A stretch of 8,162 bases of DNA from DASRTE01 sp035316885 (lineage in GTDB: Bacteria; Actinomycetota; Actinomycetes; Jiangellales; Jiangellaceae). The notes under the pieces are model-generated. The model had not been told where the DNA came from and did not search any database. It was given only the letters and a program-made list of their open reading frames with translations. A program made the position numbers and the translations under genes. Of this stretch, positions 1 to 6,499 are shown piece after piece (positions within the stretch are counted from its first letter, which is position 1; each line of letters opens with the position of its first letter). The stretch covers positions 1-8,162 of the forward strand of contig DATHII010000193.1 in the NCBI GenBank assembly GCA_035316885.1, given 5' to 3'.

Positions 1-322
1 CGACGGCGGCCGACACCAGCCGGAAGCCGGGATCGGACACCGACGGCATCCCCGCGTCGGTGACGAGGAGCACCCGTACGCCGTGCAGGAGGGCCTCGGT
101 CAGCTCGGCCGTGCGGACGGCCTCGTTGCCCTCGAAGTACGACACGACGCGGCCGGTCATCTCGACACCCAGGGCGCTCACCAGCCGCCGCAGCCGTCTG
201 GTGTCCTCTGCCGCGATCACGTCGGCCGCAGCGATCTCGCGCGCCAGGGCGGGTGTCGCGTCAGCGACGTCGCCGATCGGGGTCCCGGCCAGGACCAGCA
301 GACCGCGCTCGGAATCCCTCAC
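1..322 (-). CDS. rsmI: 16S rRNA (cytidine1402-2'-O)-methyltransferase RsmI, N-terminal part (truncated by window edge)
   Basis: RsmI uses SAM to methylate the 2'-hydroxyl of C1402 in the 16S rRNA decoding centre. The 107 visible residues read like the N-terminus of this tetrapyrrole-methylase-fold family: GTPIGDVADATPAL at residues 13-26, AAEDTRRLRRL at about 39-49, SYFEGNEAVRTAEL at about 63-76, and LLVTDAGMPSVSDPGF near the visible end. These correspond to the family's GTPIGNL, AEDTR, FHENNE and SDAGTPGISDPG signatures. The start is a GTG at 322-320. A nearby ATG at 330 is out of frame and hits a stop after three codons, and no other in-frame start was found upstream. The rest of the gene lies beyond position 1. 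It is divergent from the mannosyltransferase gene with 35 bp between, an arrangement common in actinobacteria. Family assignment is firm. Confidence 0.95.
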   Translation of the reverse strand, partial: MRDSERGLLVLAGTPIGDVADATPALAREIAAADVIAAEDTRRLRRLVSALGVEMTGRVVSYFEGNEAVRTAELTEALLHGVRVLLVTDAGMPSVSDPGFRLVSAAV

Positions 323-345
323 CCGGCCATCCTGGCAGCCACACC

Positions 346-351
346 TACGAT
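346..351 (+). promoter_or_regulatory. Probable -10 element of a leaderless pmt promoter
   Basis: TACGAT matches the actinobacterial -10 pattern TAnnnT. It ends six bases before the GTG start at 358, so transcription would begin at or next to the start codon. No Shine-Dalgarno sequence precedes that GTG, as expected for a leaderless mRNA. No convincing -35 is seen at the usual distance, which is common for such promoters. The assignment is inferred from spacing. Confidence 0.5.
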
Positions 352-357
352 GTGCCG

Positions 358-2001
358 GTGACCCGCATCAGCGACGCTCCGGTCGACGTCGCCGACGAGT
401 CGCCGTCGCAGCCGGCCGGCCCCGCCGTCGCTGCGCTGCGGGCGCGGCTTCTGCGACCCATGCCGCAGGACGGCTGGTCGGGCTGGCTCGGACCACTGTT
501 CGCCGGGACCGTCGCCGCGGTCCTGCGCCTCGTCGACCTCGGGCGTCCGCACAAGTTCGTCTTCGACGAGACCTACTACGCCAAAGACGCCTTCTCACTC
601 CTGCGCTTCGGTGACGCCCGCGCCTTCGTCGACGGCGCGGACGAGAAGGTGCTCGCCGGCGACCTCGACATCTTCACCGACCAGCCGTCCTTCGTCGTGC
701 ATCCGACGATCGGCAAGTGGCTCATCGCGGGCGGTATCCGACTGCTCGGGATGGAGCCCGCGGGCTGGCGGCTGGCGACAGCGCTCGCCGGCGTCGTCAC
801 CGTGATCGTCGTCGCGCGCGTCGGGCGCCGGCTGTTCCGGTCGACGCTGCTCGGCACTGTCGCGGGACTCCTGCTGGCCGTCGACGGCATGGCGATCACC
901 ATGAGCCGCACGGCGATCCTGGACGGCATCCTTGCCATGTTCGTGATCACCGCGTTCGGCTGCCTGCTCGTCGACCGTGACTGGATCCGCCGGCGATATG
1001 CCGACAGCCTCGTGACCGCCGACGACGGGGAGCCCTCAGCGGGAGCGGAGGTCCGCCCGTTCCTGCCAGCGGGGGTGGCGGCGTGGCGGCCATGGCGGCT
1101 GGCCGCCGGAGTACTGCTCGGGTTGGCATGCGGCACGAAGTGGAGCGGCGTCTACGCGCTGGCCGTCTTCGGGATTCTGACCGTGAGCTGGGAGTACGGC
1201 GCCCGGCGCGCAGCCGGCGGGCGGTCCCCGCTGTGGACAACGGTCACCCGCGATGCGCCGGTCGCGTTCGTCACGGTCGTCGGCGCGGCGTTCGTCACCT
1301 ACCTCGCCTCGTGGTCGGGGTGGATCGCGGGAACCGCCGGATGGTCACGGCAGTGGGCGGCGGCCCACCCGGCGTCAGGGCTGGCCGACCTGGTGCCCGA
1401 CTGGGCGCGCAGCCTGTGGCACTACCACGACGAGATGCTGACCTTCCACAGCGGGTTGGACGCCCAGCACGACTACGCGTCGCAGGCATGGGGCTGGCTT
1501 GTGCTCACGCGTCCAGTGTCGTTCGACTACGCCTCAGTCGAGCCTGGCCGGCAAGGATGCGACGTCGACAGGTGCAGCCAGGCGGTGCTGGCCCTCGGCA
1601 ATCCGCTGTTGTGGTGGGGCGGCTGCCTCGCGCTGGTGGTCTGCCTCTGGATGTGGGGGGCGCGTCGAGACTGGCGGGCCGGGGCGATCCTCGCCGGCGT
1701 CGTCGCGACGTGGTTGCCGTGGTTCCTGTTCCTCGATCGCACGACATTCTCGTTCTATGCGGTCAGCGTCACGCCGTTCCTCGTCCTCGCCGTCGCCTAC
1801 GCGCTCGGACTGGTCCTCGGGTCGCCGGACGCCGAGCCCCGCCGGCGCACGATCGGCGCTGCCGTTGCGGGCGCCTACGTGCTGGCGGTGGTCGTCGTCT
1901 CGGCGTGGTTCTATCCCATCCACGTCGACGCCGTGATCCCCTACGAGGAGTGGCTCAGGCGGATGTGGTTCAGGACGCCCGGTAGCTGGTACTGGATCTG
2001 A
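358..2001 (+). CDS. pmt: Dolichyl-phosphate-mannose--protein mannosyltransferase (GT39 family, Rv1002c type)
   Basis: An integral membrane GT-C glycosyltransferase that, in this family, transfers mannose from polyprenyl-phosphate-mannose to Ser/Thr of proteins emerging from the Sec translocon on the outer face of the membrane. The product is 547 residues with many hydrophobic helices. The extracytoplasmic loop after the first helix carries the catalytic acidic pair in FVFDETYYAKDAFSLLRFG (Asp70-Glu71). The next signature is VVHPTIGKWLIAGG (113-126), with Thr where most relatives have Pro (HPPxGK). GTKWSGVYALAVFG (259-272) and the ending IPYEEWLRRMWF...GSWYWI are also typical of actinobacterial members. 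The GTG at 358 is chosen because it fits the TACGAT leaderless promoter. An ATG at 253 in the same frame would overlap rsmI and give a non-family extension. The next gene starts three bases after the stop, so the two are probably co-transcribed. Confidence 0.93.
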   Translation: MTRISDAPVDVADESPSQPAGPAVAALRARLLRPMPQDGWSGWLGPLFAGTVAAVLRLVDLGRPHKFVFDETYYAKDAFSLLRFGDARAFVDGADEKVLAGDLDIFTDQPSFVVHPTIGKWLIAGGIRLLGMEPAGWRLATALAGVVTVIVVARVGRRLFRSTLLGTVAGLLLAVDGMAITMSRTAILDGILAMFVITAFGCLLVDRDWIRRRYADSLVTADDGEPSAGAEVRPFLPAGVAAWRPWRLAAGVLLGLACGTKWSGVYALAVFGILTVSWEYGARRAAGGRSPLWTTVTRDAPVAFVTVVGAAFVTYLASWSGWIAGTAGWSRQWAAAHPASGLADLVPDWARSLWHYHDEMLTFHSGLDAQHDYASQAWGWLVLTRPVSFDYASVEPGRQGCDVDRCSQAVLALGNPLLWWGGCLALVVCLWMWGARRDWRAGAILAGVVATWLPWFLFLDRTTFSFYAVSVTPFLVLAVAYALGLVLGSPDAEPRRRTIGAAVAGAYVLAVVVVSAWFYPIHVDAVIPYEEWLRRMWFRTPGSWYWI

Positions 2002-2004
2002 ACG

Positions 2005-2679
2005 ATGGACGACGGTCGCATCGAACAGATCAGGGCGAGCTACGACGCCGTGGCAGAACGGTACGCAGAGGAGTTCGGCGACGAGCTCGCCGGCAAGCCG
2101 GTCGACCGCGCCCTCTACGCGTTGTTCGCCGAGCTCGTACAGGCTCCGGACTCGGAGGCCGCCGTCGCCGACGTCGGCTGCGGGCCGGGCCACGTCACCG
2201 GTCACCTCGCGGCACTCGGTCTCGAGGTGGTCGGGGTCGACGCGTCGCCGGGCATGATCTCCGTGGCGCGAAGGTCACACCCTGGGCTCCGCTTCGAGGT
2301 CGGCACGTTCGCGGCCCTGCCGGCGAGCGACGGCGAGTGGGCGGGCGCCGTCGCCCCGTACTCGATCATCCACCTGGACCGCGGCGGCCGCCTTGCGGCC
2401 GCTGCCGAGCTCGCGCGGGCGATCCGGCCGGGCGGGTGGCTGCTCGTCGCCTTCCACGTCGGCGACACCGAGCGTCCGGTCGATGCCGTCCGGCATGTCT
2501 CGGAGTGGTGGGGACACCAGGTCACCCTGGACTTCCACTTCCTCGACCCGGCCGAGGTTGCCACGGACCTTGCCGCCGCCGGATTCACGCTGGTCAGCCG
2601 CACCGATCGAGAACCGTTGCCCGGCGTCGAACATCAAAGCCGCCGCAGTTACCTGCTCGCCCGACGCGACCCGACCTAG
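2005..2679 (+). CDS. Class I SAM-dependent methyltransferase, substrate unknown
   Basis: A 224-residue single-domain Rossmann-fold methyltransferase of the UbiE/Methyltransf_11-like type. SAM-binding motif I is VADVGCGPGHVTGHL (54-68). The acidic residue that binds the ribose hydroxyls is Asp79 in VVGVDASPGM. The post-II region is AGAVAPYSIIHLD (113-125), and motif IV is AIRPGGWLLVAFHVG (139-153). An N-terminal helix, SYDAVAERYAEEF (12-24), resembles the cap of small-molecule methyltransferases. The rest carries a DFHFLDPAEVATDLAAAGF element typical of the C-terminal beta-hairpin region. The ATG lies 3 bp after the pmt stop, so it is likely translationally coupled in a two-gene operon. Nothing in the sequence identifies the acceptor. 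A role in mannoprotein or lipid modification would be a guess from position only. Confidence 0.9.
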   Translation: MDDGRIEQIRASYDAVAERYAEEFGDELAGKPVDRALYALFAELVQAPDSEAAVADVGCGPGHVTGHLAALGLEVVGVDASPGMISVARRSHPGLRFEVGTFAALPASDGEWAGAVAPYSIIHLDRGGRLAAAAELARAIRPGGWLLVAFHVGDTERPVDAVRHVSEWWGHQVTLDFHFLDPAEVATDLAAAGFTLVSRTDREPLPGVEHQSRRSYLLARRDPT

Positions 2680-3482
2680 CCGGCCGGTGAGCGGCCGGTT
2701 GCCCGGAGCTCGTCGCACAGTGCGGCGTCGGGCACCTCGTCGAGTGGCTCGACGCCAATGGCAAGGACTACCAGCCCGACAACAAGCGGGTCGGTTGGCA
2801 GCTGGCCATGGCCGATCTCTGCGTCGCTGCACACGTCCTGCGCACGGACGTTGACGGCGCCGTCGAGCCGCCCGGACTCAGGCGGGGTAACGACGGTGTC
2901 CTGCGCCGTCCAGACGGCGGTCCAGAGCGGGCCGGGAAGCGTCTCCTCGAGATCGGCGAGCAGCTCGCTGCCGGGCACGAGTTGGCGGCAGGCCTCGGGA
3001 CACGCACCAGGCGCGAGGGCTGCACCCAGGCGGGCGACATCGGTGCCGTGATGCGGTGATCCCAGCGTGACGATACGGCGCGCGACGCCGGCGCCGCCCA
3101 ACTCGGCCGCCCAGATCCGGCTCACCACACCGCCCGACGAGTAACCGATCACGTCGACCGACGGCGCACCTGCGGACAGCTGCTCGTCCGCGGCACGCCC
3201 GACGGCCGCTGCCTGCTCGCGCAGGTCCGCCGCCGCGCCGCCGGTCGAGACGAGCACGACCTCGCGCCCGGCGGCGCGAAGCGTGGCGGCGAGCACGCCG
3301 AGCTCCTGCGTCCCGCCTCCGTATCCGGGGACCAGGAGTACGGGGCCGGGCCGGTCCTGAGGCACCCGGTCCCCGCTGACGGCGTCATCGGCGGGACCGC
3401 GGACCGCGACCGCCAGGGCGACCGCAGCGACGACCACGGCGACGGCAAGCGACCACCGGCGGCTCGGTCTCACGTGACCCAT
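2676..3482 (-). CDS. Exported lipase/esterase-like alpha/beta hydrolase
   Basis: The 268-residue product has an N-terminal signal sequence or anchor: basic RPSRRW (5-10), then a hydrophobic stretch SLAVAVVVAAVALAVAV (11-27). The fold begins with VLLVPGYGGGTQELG (48-62), whose PGYGGG is the oxyanion-loop region. The nucleophile elbow is GYSSG (113-117) with Ser115. TLGSPHHGTD (139-148) is a lipase hallmark. Likely triad partners are Asp195 in WTAQDTVVTPP and His225 in IGHGQLPTDP, judged from the usual spacing in this family. Cys161/Cys165 (CPEAC) and Cys218/Cys256 could form disulfides after export. The natural substrate is unknown; esters or lipids are expected. The start at 3482 has a later in-frame GTG alternative at 3473, and either leaves the signal intact. 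The stop shares CTAG with the converging methyltransferase. It is divergent from the Mo oxidoreductase, 26 bp away. Confidence 0.88.
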   Translation of the reverse strand: MGHVRPSRRWSLAVAVVVAAVALAVAVRGPADDAVSGDRVPQDRPGPVLLVPGYGGGTQELGVLAATLRAAGREVVLVSTGGAAADLREQAAAVGRAADEQLSAGAPSVDVIGYSSGGVVSRIWAAELGGAGVARRIVTLGSPHHGTDVARLGAALAPGACPEACRQLVPGSELLADLEETLPGPLWTAVWTAQDTVVTPPESGRLDGAVNVRAQDVCSDAEIGHGQLPTDPLVVGLVVLAIGVEPLDEVPDAALCDELRATGRSPAG

Positions 3483-3508
3483 TCAACCGGCCGGCGCACA
3501 CTGGACGG

Positions 3509-4549
3509 ATGCGGGCGCTTAGCCGTGCCGGACGACGCACCAACGTGGCCGCCCTCGCCGTCCTCGGCCTGGCGATGGCGTCCGGTGTCCTGGCCTTCGC
3601 CACCGGCTCGGAGGCCGCCGTCCGCGTCGTTGTCGCCGTCCACGGCATCGCCGGGCTGTGTCTCGTGCTGCTCACACCCTGGAAGGCCGTCATCGTCCGC
3701 AGAGGTCTGGCGAAGGCGGGACGGGGTCTGGGCGGACGTGGCGCCTCGGTGGCCCTGGGCGCGCTGGTGCTCCTGGTCGTCGGCACCGGGATCGCACACG
3801 CTGTCGGTGCGACGGGTCCCTACCTCGGGGTGACCACGATGCAGGTGCATGTGGGCGCGGCCATTGTCGTAGGCGTGCTGGTGCTCCTCCATGCATGGGG
3901 ACGGCACCAGCGGCCGCGCCACTCCGACCTCGGACGCCGGGGCCTGCTGCGTGCCGGAGCACTCGCCGGAGGTGGCGCGCTGCTGTGGTCGGCGACCGAG
4001 GTGGCGGCGGGGGCCGTGTCGCTTCCCGGCGCCGACCGCCGAGCCACCGGCTCGCACGAGCGAGGGACCGACGACCCGGTCCGCATGCCGGTGACGCAGT
4101 GGCTCAGCGACTCGGTGCCGGCGGTCGACGCTGCTCGGTTCCGTCTCGAGGTGATCGCGGGGCGAACGGTCGCGCTCGGGGTGAGCGACCTGGACGGGTC
4201 GGACTCCGTCCGCGCCGTCCTCGACTGCACGGGCGGGTGGTACGCCGAGCAGGACTGGCGGGGCGTGCGGCTGGACCACCTTCTCGCGGAGACGGTCGGG
4301 GTCCCGGAGCACGGTCGCAGCATCGACGTCGTCTCGCTGACGGGTTACCGGAGGCGCTTACCACTGACCGAAGCGAGCAGTCTGCTGCTCGCGACCAGCG
4401 TCGCGGCCCGGCCGCTCAGCCGCGGTCATGGCGCTCCCGTGCGGCTGGTGGCGCCCGGGCGACGCGGCTTCTGGTGGGTGAAGTGGGTGGCCCGTATCGA
4501 GGTGGTCGACGCGCCATGGTGGCTGCAGCCGCCCTTCCCGGGCCAGTGA
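3509..4549 (+). CDS. Membrane-bound molybdopterin oxidoreductase: cytochrome-b-like N-terminus plus sulfite-oxidase-type Mo domain
   Basis: The 346-residue product has two parts. The N-terminal half has four predicted helices (about 12-32, 38-63, 79-100, 107-130). Histidines H45, H97, H114 and H128 are candidate haem-b ligands, so this part may pass electrons to the quinone pool. A cytoplasmic loop then carries a twin-arginine-like motif, DLGRRGLLRAGALAGG (140-155), followed by a fifth hydrophobic segment to about 170. The C-terminal part (about 190-346) resembles the oxidoreductase molybdopterin-binding domain. Its probable Mo-ligating Cys is C240 in VLDCTGGWY. VSLTGYRRRLPL and GHGAPVRLVAPGRRGFWWV...WVARIEV are typical cofactor-pocket elements. 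Mo cofactor is inserted in the cytoplasm, so Tat export of the last domain fits. The substrate is unknown. The start ATG follows a -10-like CACACT (3497-3502) by six bases, compatible with a leaderless transcript. Confidence 0.87.
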   Translation: MRALSRAGRRTNVAALAVLGLAMASGVLAFATGSEAAVRVVVAVHGIAGLCLVLLTPWKAVIVRRGLAKAGRGLGGRGASVALGALVLLVVGTGIAHAVGATGPYLGVTTMQVHVGAAIVVGVLVLLHAWGRHQRPRHSDLGRRGLLRAGALAGGGALLWSATEVAAGAVSLPGADRRATGSHERGTDDPVRMPVTQWLSDSVPAVDAARFRLEVIAGRTVALGVSDLDGSDSVRAVLDCTGGWYAEQDWRGVRLDHLLAETVGVPEHGRSIDVVSLTGYRRRLPLTEASSLLLATSVAARPLSRGHGAPVRLVAPGRRGFWWVKWVARIEVVDAPWWLQPPFPGQ

Positions 4550-4556
4550 GACACCC

Positions 4557-5768
4557 TCAGTGCTCTGCGTGGCGTATCCGGTGGCGTAGCTCGGCGTGGT
4601 GGTGGGTCTCGTACACCACGAGGCCGCCGAGGACGACCGCGACACCGGCGAGAGTGACGAGAGCCGGCACCGTGGCCCACAGTGGCGCGAGCACGCCCAG
4701 AACCCCGGCGGCGATGAGCCGCGGCCAATAGACGACGTGCTGCGAACGCACCTTGAACGCCACGTGACCTACGAGGTACAGGACGACCCCGCCGACGAGG
4801 GCGAACAGACCCACCCCGGTGAGGGCGTCGGTGAGCTCGTGGCCCTCGGCGTCGCCGACGTACTCCAGCACCTTCTTCAGGCCCAGCGCGAGAAGGACGA
4901 CGCCGGCGATCAACGGGAGATGTAGATAGCTGTACGCGTCGCGCGCCAGCCGGGCCCGTTCCTCGTCTGCCGCCTCGGCCAGAGCATGCTCGGCCATCCT
5001 CGCTGTCACGTCGAAGTAGATCCACCAGAGCGAGACCGACACCGAGAGCCCAAGCATCGCCCCGACCACGATCGGCCAGGAGATCGGCAGCCCGCCGATC
5101 CCGACGCCGATTGCGACGATGGACTCCCCCAGCGCGATGATGATGATGAGGCTGTGCCGCTCGGCGAAATGGCTCGGCGACCGGAGCCGCCAGCCCGACG
5201 ATCCACCGAGCATGGTGCCGACGTAGTCGGCGCCGAGCGCCGCCGCCCACAGGACCGTCTGCGCGTGCCCGGTGGTACGTGACGCGACCAGCAGAATGGC
5301 CGTCGCCACGGTCACGGTCGGTGCGAAACGGAGCAGCTGGCGTCGTAGACCCTGATCGTCGCCGGCAGCGATCCAGAACATCACCACATGCAGGGCGTGG
5401 AAAACGAAGTAGCAGATGGCGACGACCACCGGGCCGTTCAACCCGCCGGGCAGGTCGTCGAACGCCTCCGGGATGGCGAGCGCGACAACGAACATGGCGG
5501 CCATCGCCGCGAACATCACGGTGCGCACGACACCCTCGTCGGCGCGGACGACATTGCCGAGCCACGCGTAGCCCACCCAGCTCCACCAGAGCAGTGCGAC
5601 GATCAACATGCCGCGGACCACGCCCTCCACCGTGAGGTGGTCGGCCATATACGCGGTCACCTGGGTGAGGGCGAGCACGAAGACGAGGTCGAAGAAGAGC
5701 TCGAGGTGGGTGACCCGCGCGTCCTCACCGCTGGCCTCCACGCGCACCCGCTGCGTCGTGGTCATCAT
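4557..5768 (-). CDS. ltrA: Low temperature requirement protein A family membrane protein (LtrA)
   Basis: A polytopic membrane protein of 403 residues, the normal length for the LtrA family, which is named after a Listeria gene needed for growth in the cold. Its biochemical activity is not established. Diagnostic motifs are HLELFFDLVFVLALTQV (21-37), the WWSWVGYAWLGNVVR segment (61-75), SHFAERHSLIIIIALGESIV (199-218), SLWWIYFD (246-253) and YSYLHLPLIAGVVLLALGLKK (279-299). Hydrophobic helices fill most of the rest. Three in-frame ATGs lie at 5774, 5768 and 5765. GAAGGG (5780-5775) is a ribosome site that directly abuts the first, is six bases from the second and nine from the third, so 5768 is chosen with 5765 possible. 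It lies 40 bp downstream of the broken exporter gene on the same strand and is probably in the same transcript. It converges with the Mo oxidoreductase gene, leaving 7 bp and no visible terminator. Confidence 0.92.
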   Translation of the reverse strand: MMTTTQRVRVEASGEDARVTHLELFFDLVFVLALTQVTAYMADHLTVEGVVRGMLIVALLWWSWVGYAWLGNVVRADEGVVRTVMFAAMAAMFVVALAIPEAFDDLPGGLNGPVVVAICYFVFHALHVVMFWIAAGDDQGLRRQLLRFAPTVTVATAILLVASRTTGHAQTVLWAAALGADYVGTMLGGSSGWRLRSPSHFAERHSLIIIIALGESIVAIGVGIGGLPISWPIVVGAMLGLSVSVSLWWIYFDVTARMAEHALAEAADEERARLARDAYSYLHLPLIAGVVLLALGLKKVLEYVGDAEGHELTDALTGVGLFALVGGVVLYLVGHVAFKVRSQHVVYWPRLIAAGVLGVLAPLWATVPALVTLAGVAVVLGGLVVYETHHHAELRHRIRHAEH

Positions 5769-5808
5769 GGCCATCCCTTCGTGGTCCGGCGGGAGGATCT
5801 GCCGCGTC

Positions 5809-6160
5809 CTACGCCAACGCGTCGATGAGCAGCCAGATTCCGAACACAGCGAACAGCGCCGGCTGCGGACACGTTCTCGTCGTCCTCCTCCTCGGCGCCA
5901 GGGTCCAGATCGCGAAACCGATGAACACCAGACCCGCGGCAAGCGAGATCCAGCGGGTGGGGAGCGCGAGGCCGAGCCCATAGCCGACGGCGACCGAGAT
6001 CGCGTTGATCAAGGCGGTCGCGATGGCGATGCCCACCATGACGAGGAGGGGCCGGTAGCGCGTGGCGAACGTCAACGCCATGAGCTGGGACTCGTCCCCC
6101 AACTCGGCGACGAAGATCACGCCGAAGCTGACGAGGAAACGCCGTCCAGAGGTCGGCCAT
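5809..6160 (-). pseudogene. Gdt1/TMEM165 (UPF0016) family cation exporter, frameshifted and internally deleted
   Basis: Family members export Mn2+ or exchange Ca2+/Mn2+ for protons. They have two three-helix repeats, each with an E-x-G-D-(K/R)-(S/T) motif, and about 190-220 residues. The ATG at 6160 lies behind AAGGAA and reads MADLWTAF, then goes out of frame. Reading on one base over gives the expected LVSFGVIFVAELGDESQLMA, so the AAA at 6137-6139 (plus strand) appears to hold one extra base. The first repeat then continues normally (ATRYRPLLVMVGIAIATAL, WISLAAGLVFIGFAIWTL). Instead of a second repeat, the reading jumps to ALFAVFGIWLLIDALA, which resembles the last helix of a full-length member, then TAG at 5811-5809. 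The acidic linker AEEEDDENVS sits in another frame. The motif Lys is Glu (GDES). A short functional half-protein starting at the GTG at 6120 is possible but unlikely. Confidence 0.75.
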
Positions 6161-6174
6161 CGGGTTCCTTCCCG
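6161..6174 (-). promoter_or_regulatory. Hairpin holding the ribosome binding site in its loop
   Basis: Read on the minus strand, CGGG (6174-6171) can pair with CCCG (6164-6161) around the loop AAGGAA (6170-6165). This loop is the Shine-Dalgarno sequence for the ATG at 6160. The arrangement would suit translational control by the leader upstream. Four base pairs alone is weak evidence. Confidence 0.35.
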
Positions 6175-6240
6175 GGCCGGACACCGGTGAGAGTGTCAGC
6201 TTGTCGACCACGGCATGCTGGCTACTCCCCTTCGCAGCGG
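6161..6240 (-). ncRNA. Putative yybP-ykoY (Mn2+) riboswitch leader, possibly shortened
   Basis: The minus strand carries GAAGGGGAGTAGCC (6233-6220), containing the near-invariant GGGGAGUAG core (6230-6222) of the yybP-ykoY class, which senses Mn2+ and sits in front of manganese-export genes. Next come GTCGACA (6208-6202) and CTCACCGG (6190-6183), matching the GUCGUCA and CUCACCGG elements as I recall them from characterised members. GCTGC/GTAGC (6238-6234 and 6225-6221) can form a 5-bp stem around the GGGG loop. The leader is followed by the ribosome site and start of a Gdt1-family gene, a standard target of this riboswitch. Only about 70 nt separate the core from the start codon, and I could not find a convincing 3' strand for the closing stem. 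The aptamer may therefore be shortened or decaying along with its gene. Confidence 0.62.
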
Positions 6241-6255
6241 CGATCTCATGTCGCC
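6239..6255. repeat. Inverted repeat at the 5' edge of the riboswitch-like leader
   Basis: GGCGA (6239-6243) and TCGCC (6251-6255) form a 5-bp inverted repeat around a 7-base loop. On the minus strand it would fold just upstream of the GGGGAGUAG core and may be part of that leader. It also lies just upstream of the candidate csbD promoter on the plus strand. Confidence 0.3.
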
Positions 6256-6261
6256 TGACAG

Positions 6262-6286
6262 GTGAAAATCCGGCCAGGGCGGGTAG
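6262..6286 (+). promoter_or_regulatory. Candidate SigB-type promoter for csbD
   Basis: GTGAA (6262-6266), a 14-base spacer and GGGTAG (6281-6286) resemble the general-stress sigma pattern GTTTN-N14-16-GGGTAT of actinobacteria. Transcription would start near 6293, leaving a short leader with the ribosome site GAGGAGG at 6308-6314. csbD is a SigB-controlled gene in Bacillus, so stress control is reasonable. The -35 half is a weak match. Confidence 0.4.
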
Positions 6287-6319
6287 AGGCGTTGTGACCG
6301 GCTCGACGAGGAGGACGTG

Positions 6320-6493
6320 ATGAGTGCTGGCGACAAGGCCAAGAACTGGACCGAGGACGTCAAGGGCAAGGCGAAGGAAGGTGCCGGCAAGGTCAGCGAC
6401 GACGAGCAGCTCGAGGCCGAAGGCCGCGTCGACCAGACGAAGGCCGACGCCAAGCAGGCAGGCGAGAAGGTCAAGGACATCTTCAAGAACTAG
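6320..6493 (+). CDS. csbD: CsbD family stress-response protein
   Basis: A 57-residue, highly charged protein rich in Lys, Asp, Glu and Ala, without hydrophobic segments. It reads MSAGDKAKNWTEDVKGKAKE, then GAGKVSDDEQLEAEGRVDQT, then a KADAKQAGEKVKDIFKN tail. The pattern (K/N)xxxGKxKEGxGKxxxDxxLExEGxxxQxKGxxK is the CsbD signature, and the length is normal. The family is induced under general stress in Bacillus and other bacteria; its molecular function is unknown. The ribosome site GAGGAGG (6308-6314) is five bases from the ATG. A GTG directly upstream (6317) is too close to that site. Third codon positions are almost all G or C, supporting real coding. It stands alone, divergent from the riboswitch/ltrA unit and followed by a strong hairpin, so it is probably monocistronic. 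Confidence 0.92.
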   Translation: MSAGDKAKNWTEDVKGKAKEGAGKVSDDEQLEAEGRVDQTKADAKQAGEKVKDIFKN

Positions 6494-6499
6494 GCCACC

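Noticed and set aside
1534..2205. 223-codon minus-strand frame opposite pmt and the methyltransferase
   Set aside because: Antisense to two well-supported genes, with no recognisable domain or ribosome site.
3483..3508. CCGGCCGG palindrome between the divergent hydrolase and Mo oxidoreductase genes as an operator
   Set aside because: Eight-base GC palindromes are frequent by chance at this base composition, and nothing else supports regulation.
3658..4731. 357-codon plus-strand frame over the Mo oxidoreductase
   Set aside because: Low-complexity Arg/Gly/Ala translation; the neighbouring frame carries the clear Mo-domain motifs.
4426..5586. 386-codon minus-strand frame overlapping ltrA
   Set aside because: Arg/Gly/Pro-rich composition without motifs; it is the out-of-frame shadow of ltrA in GC-rich DNA.
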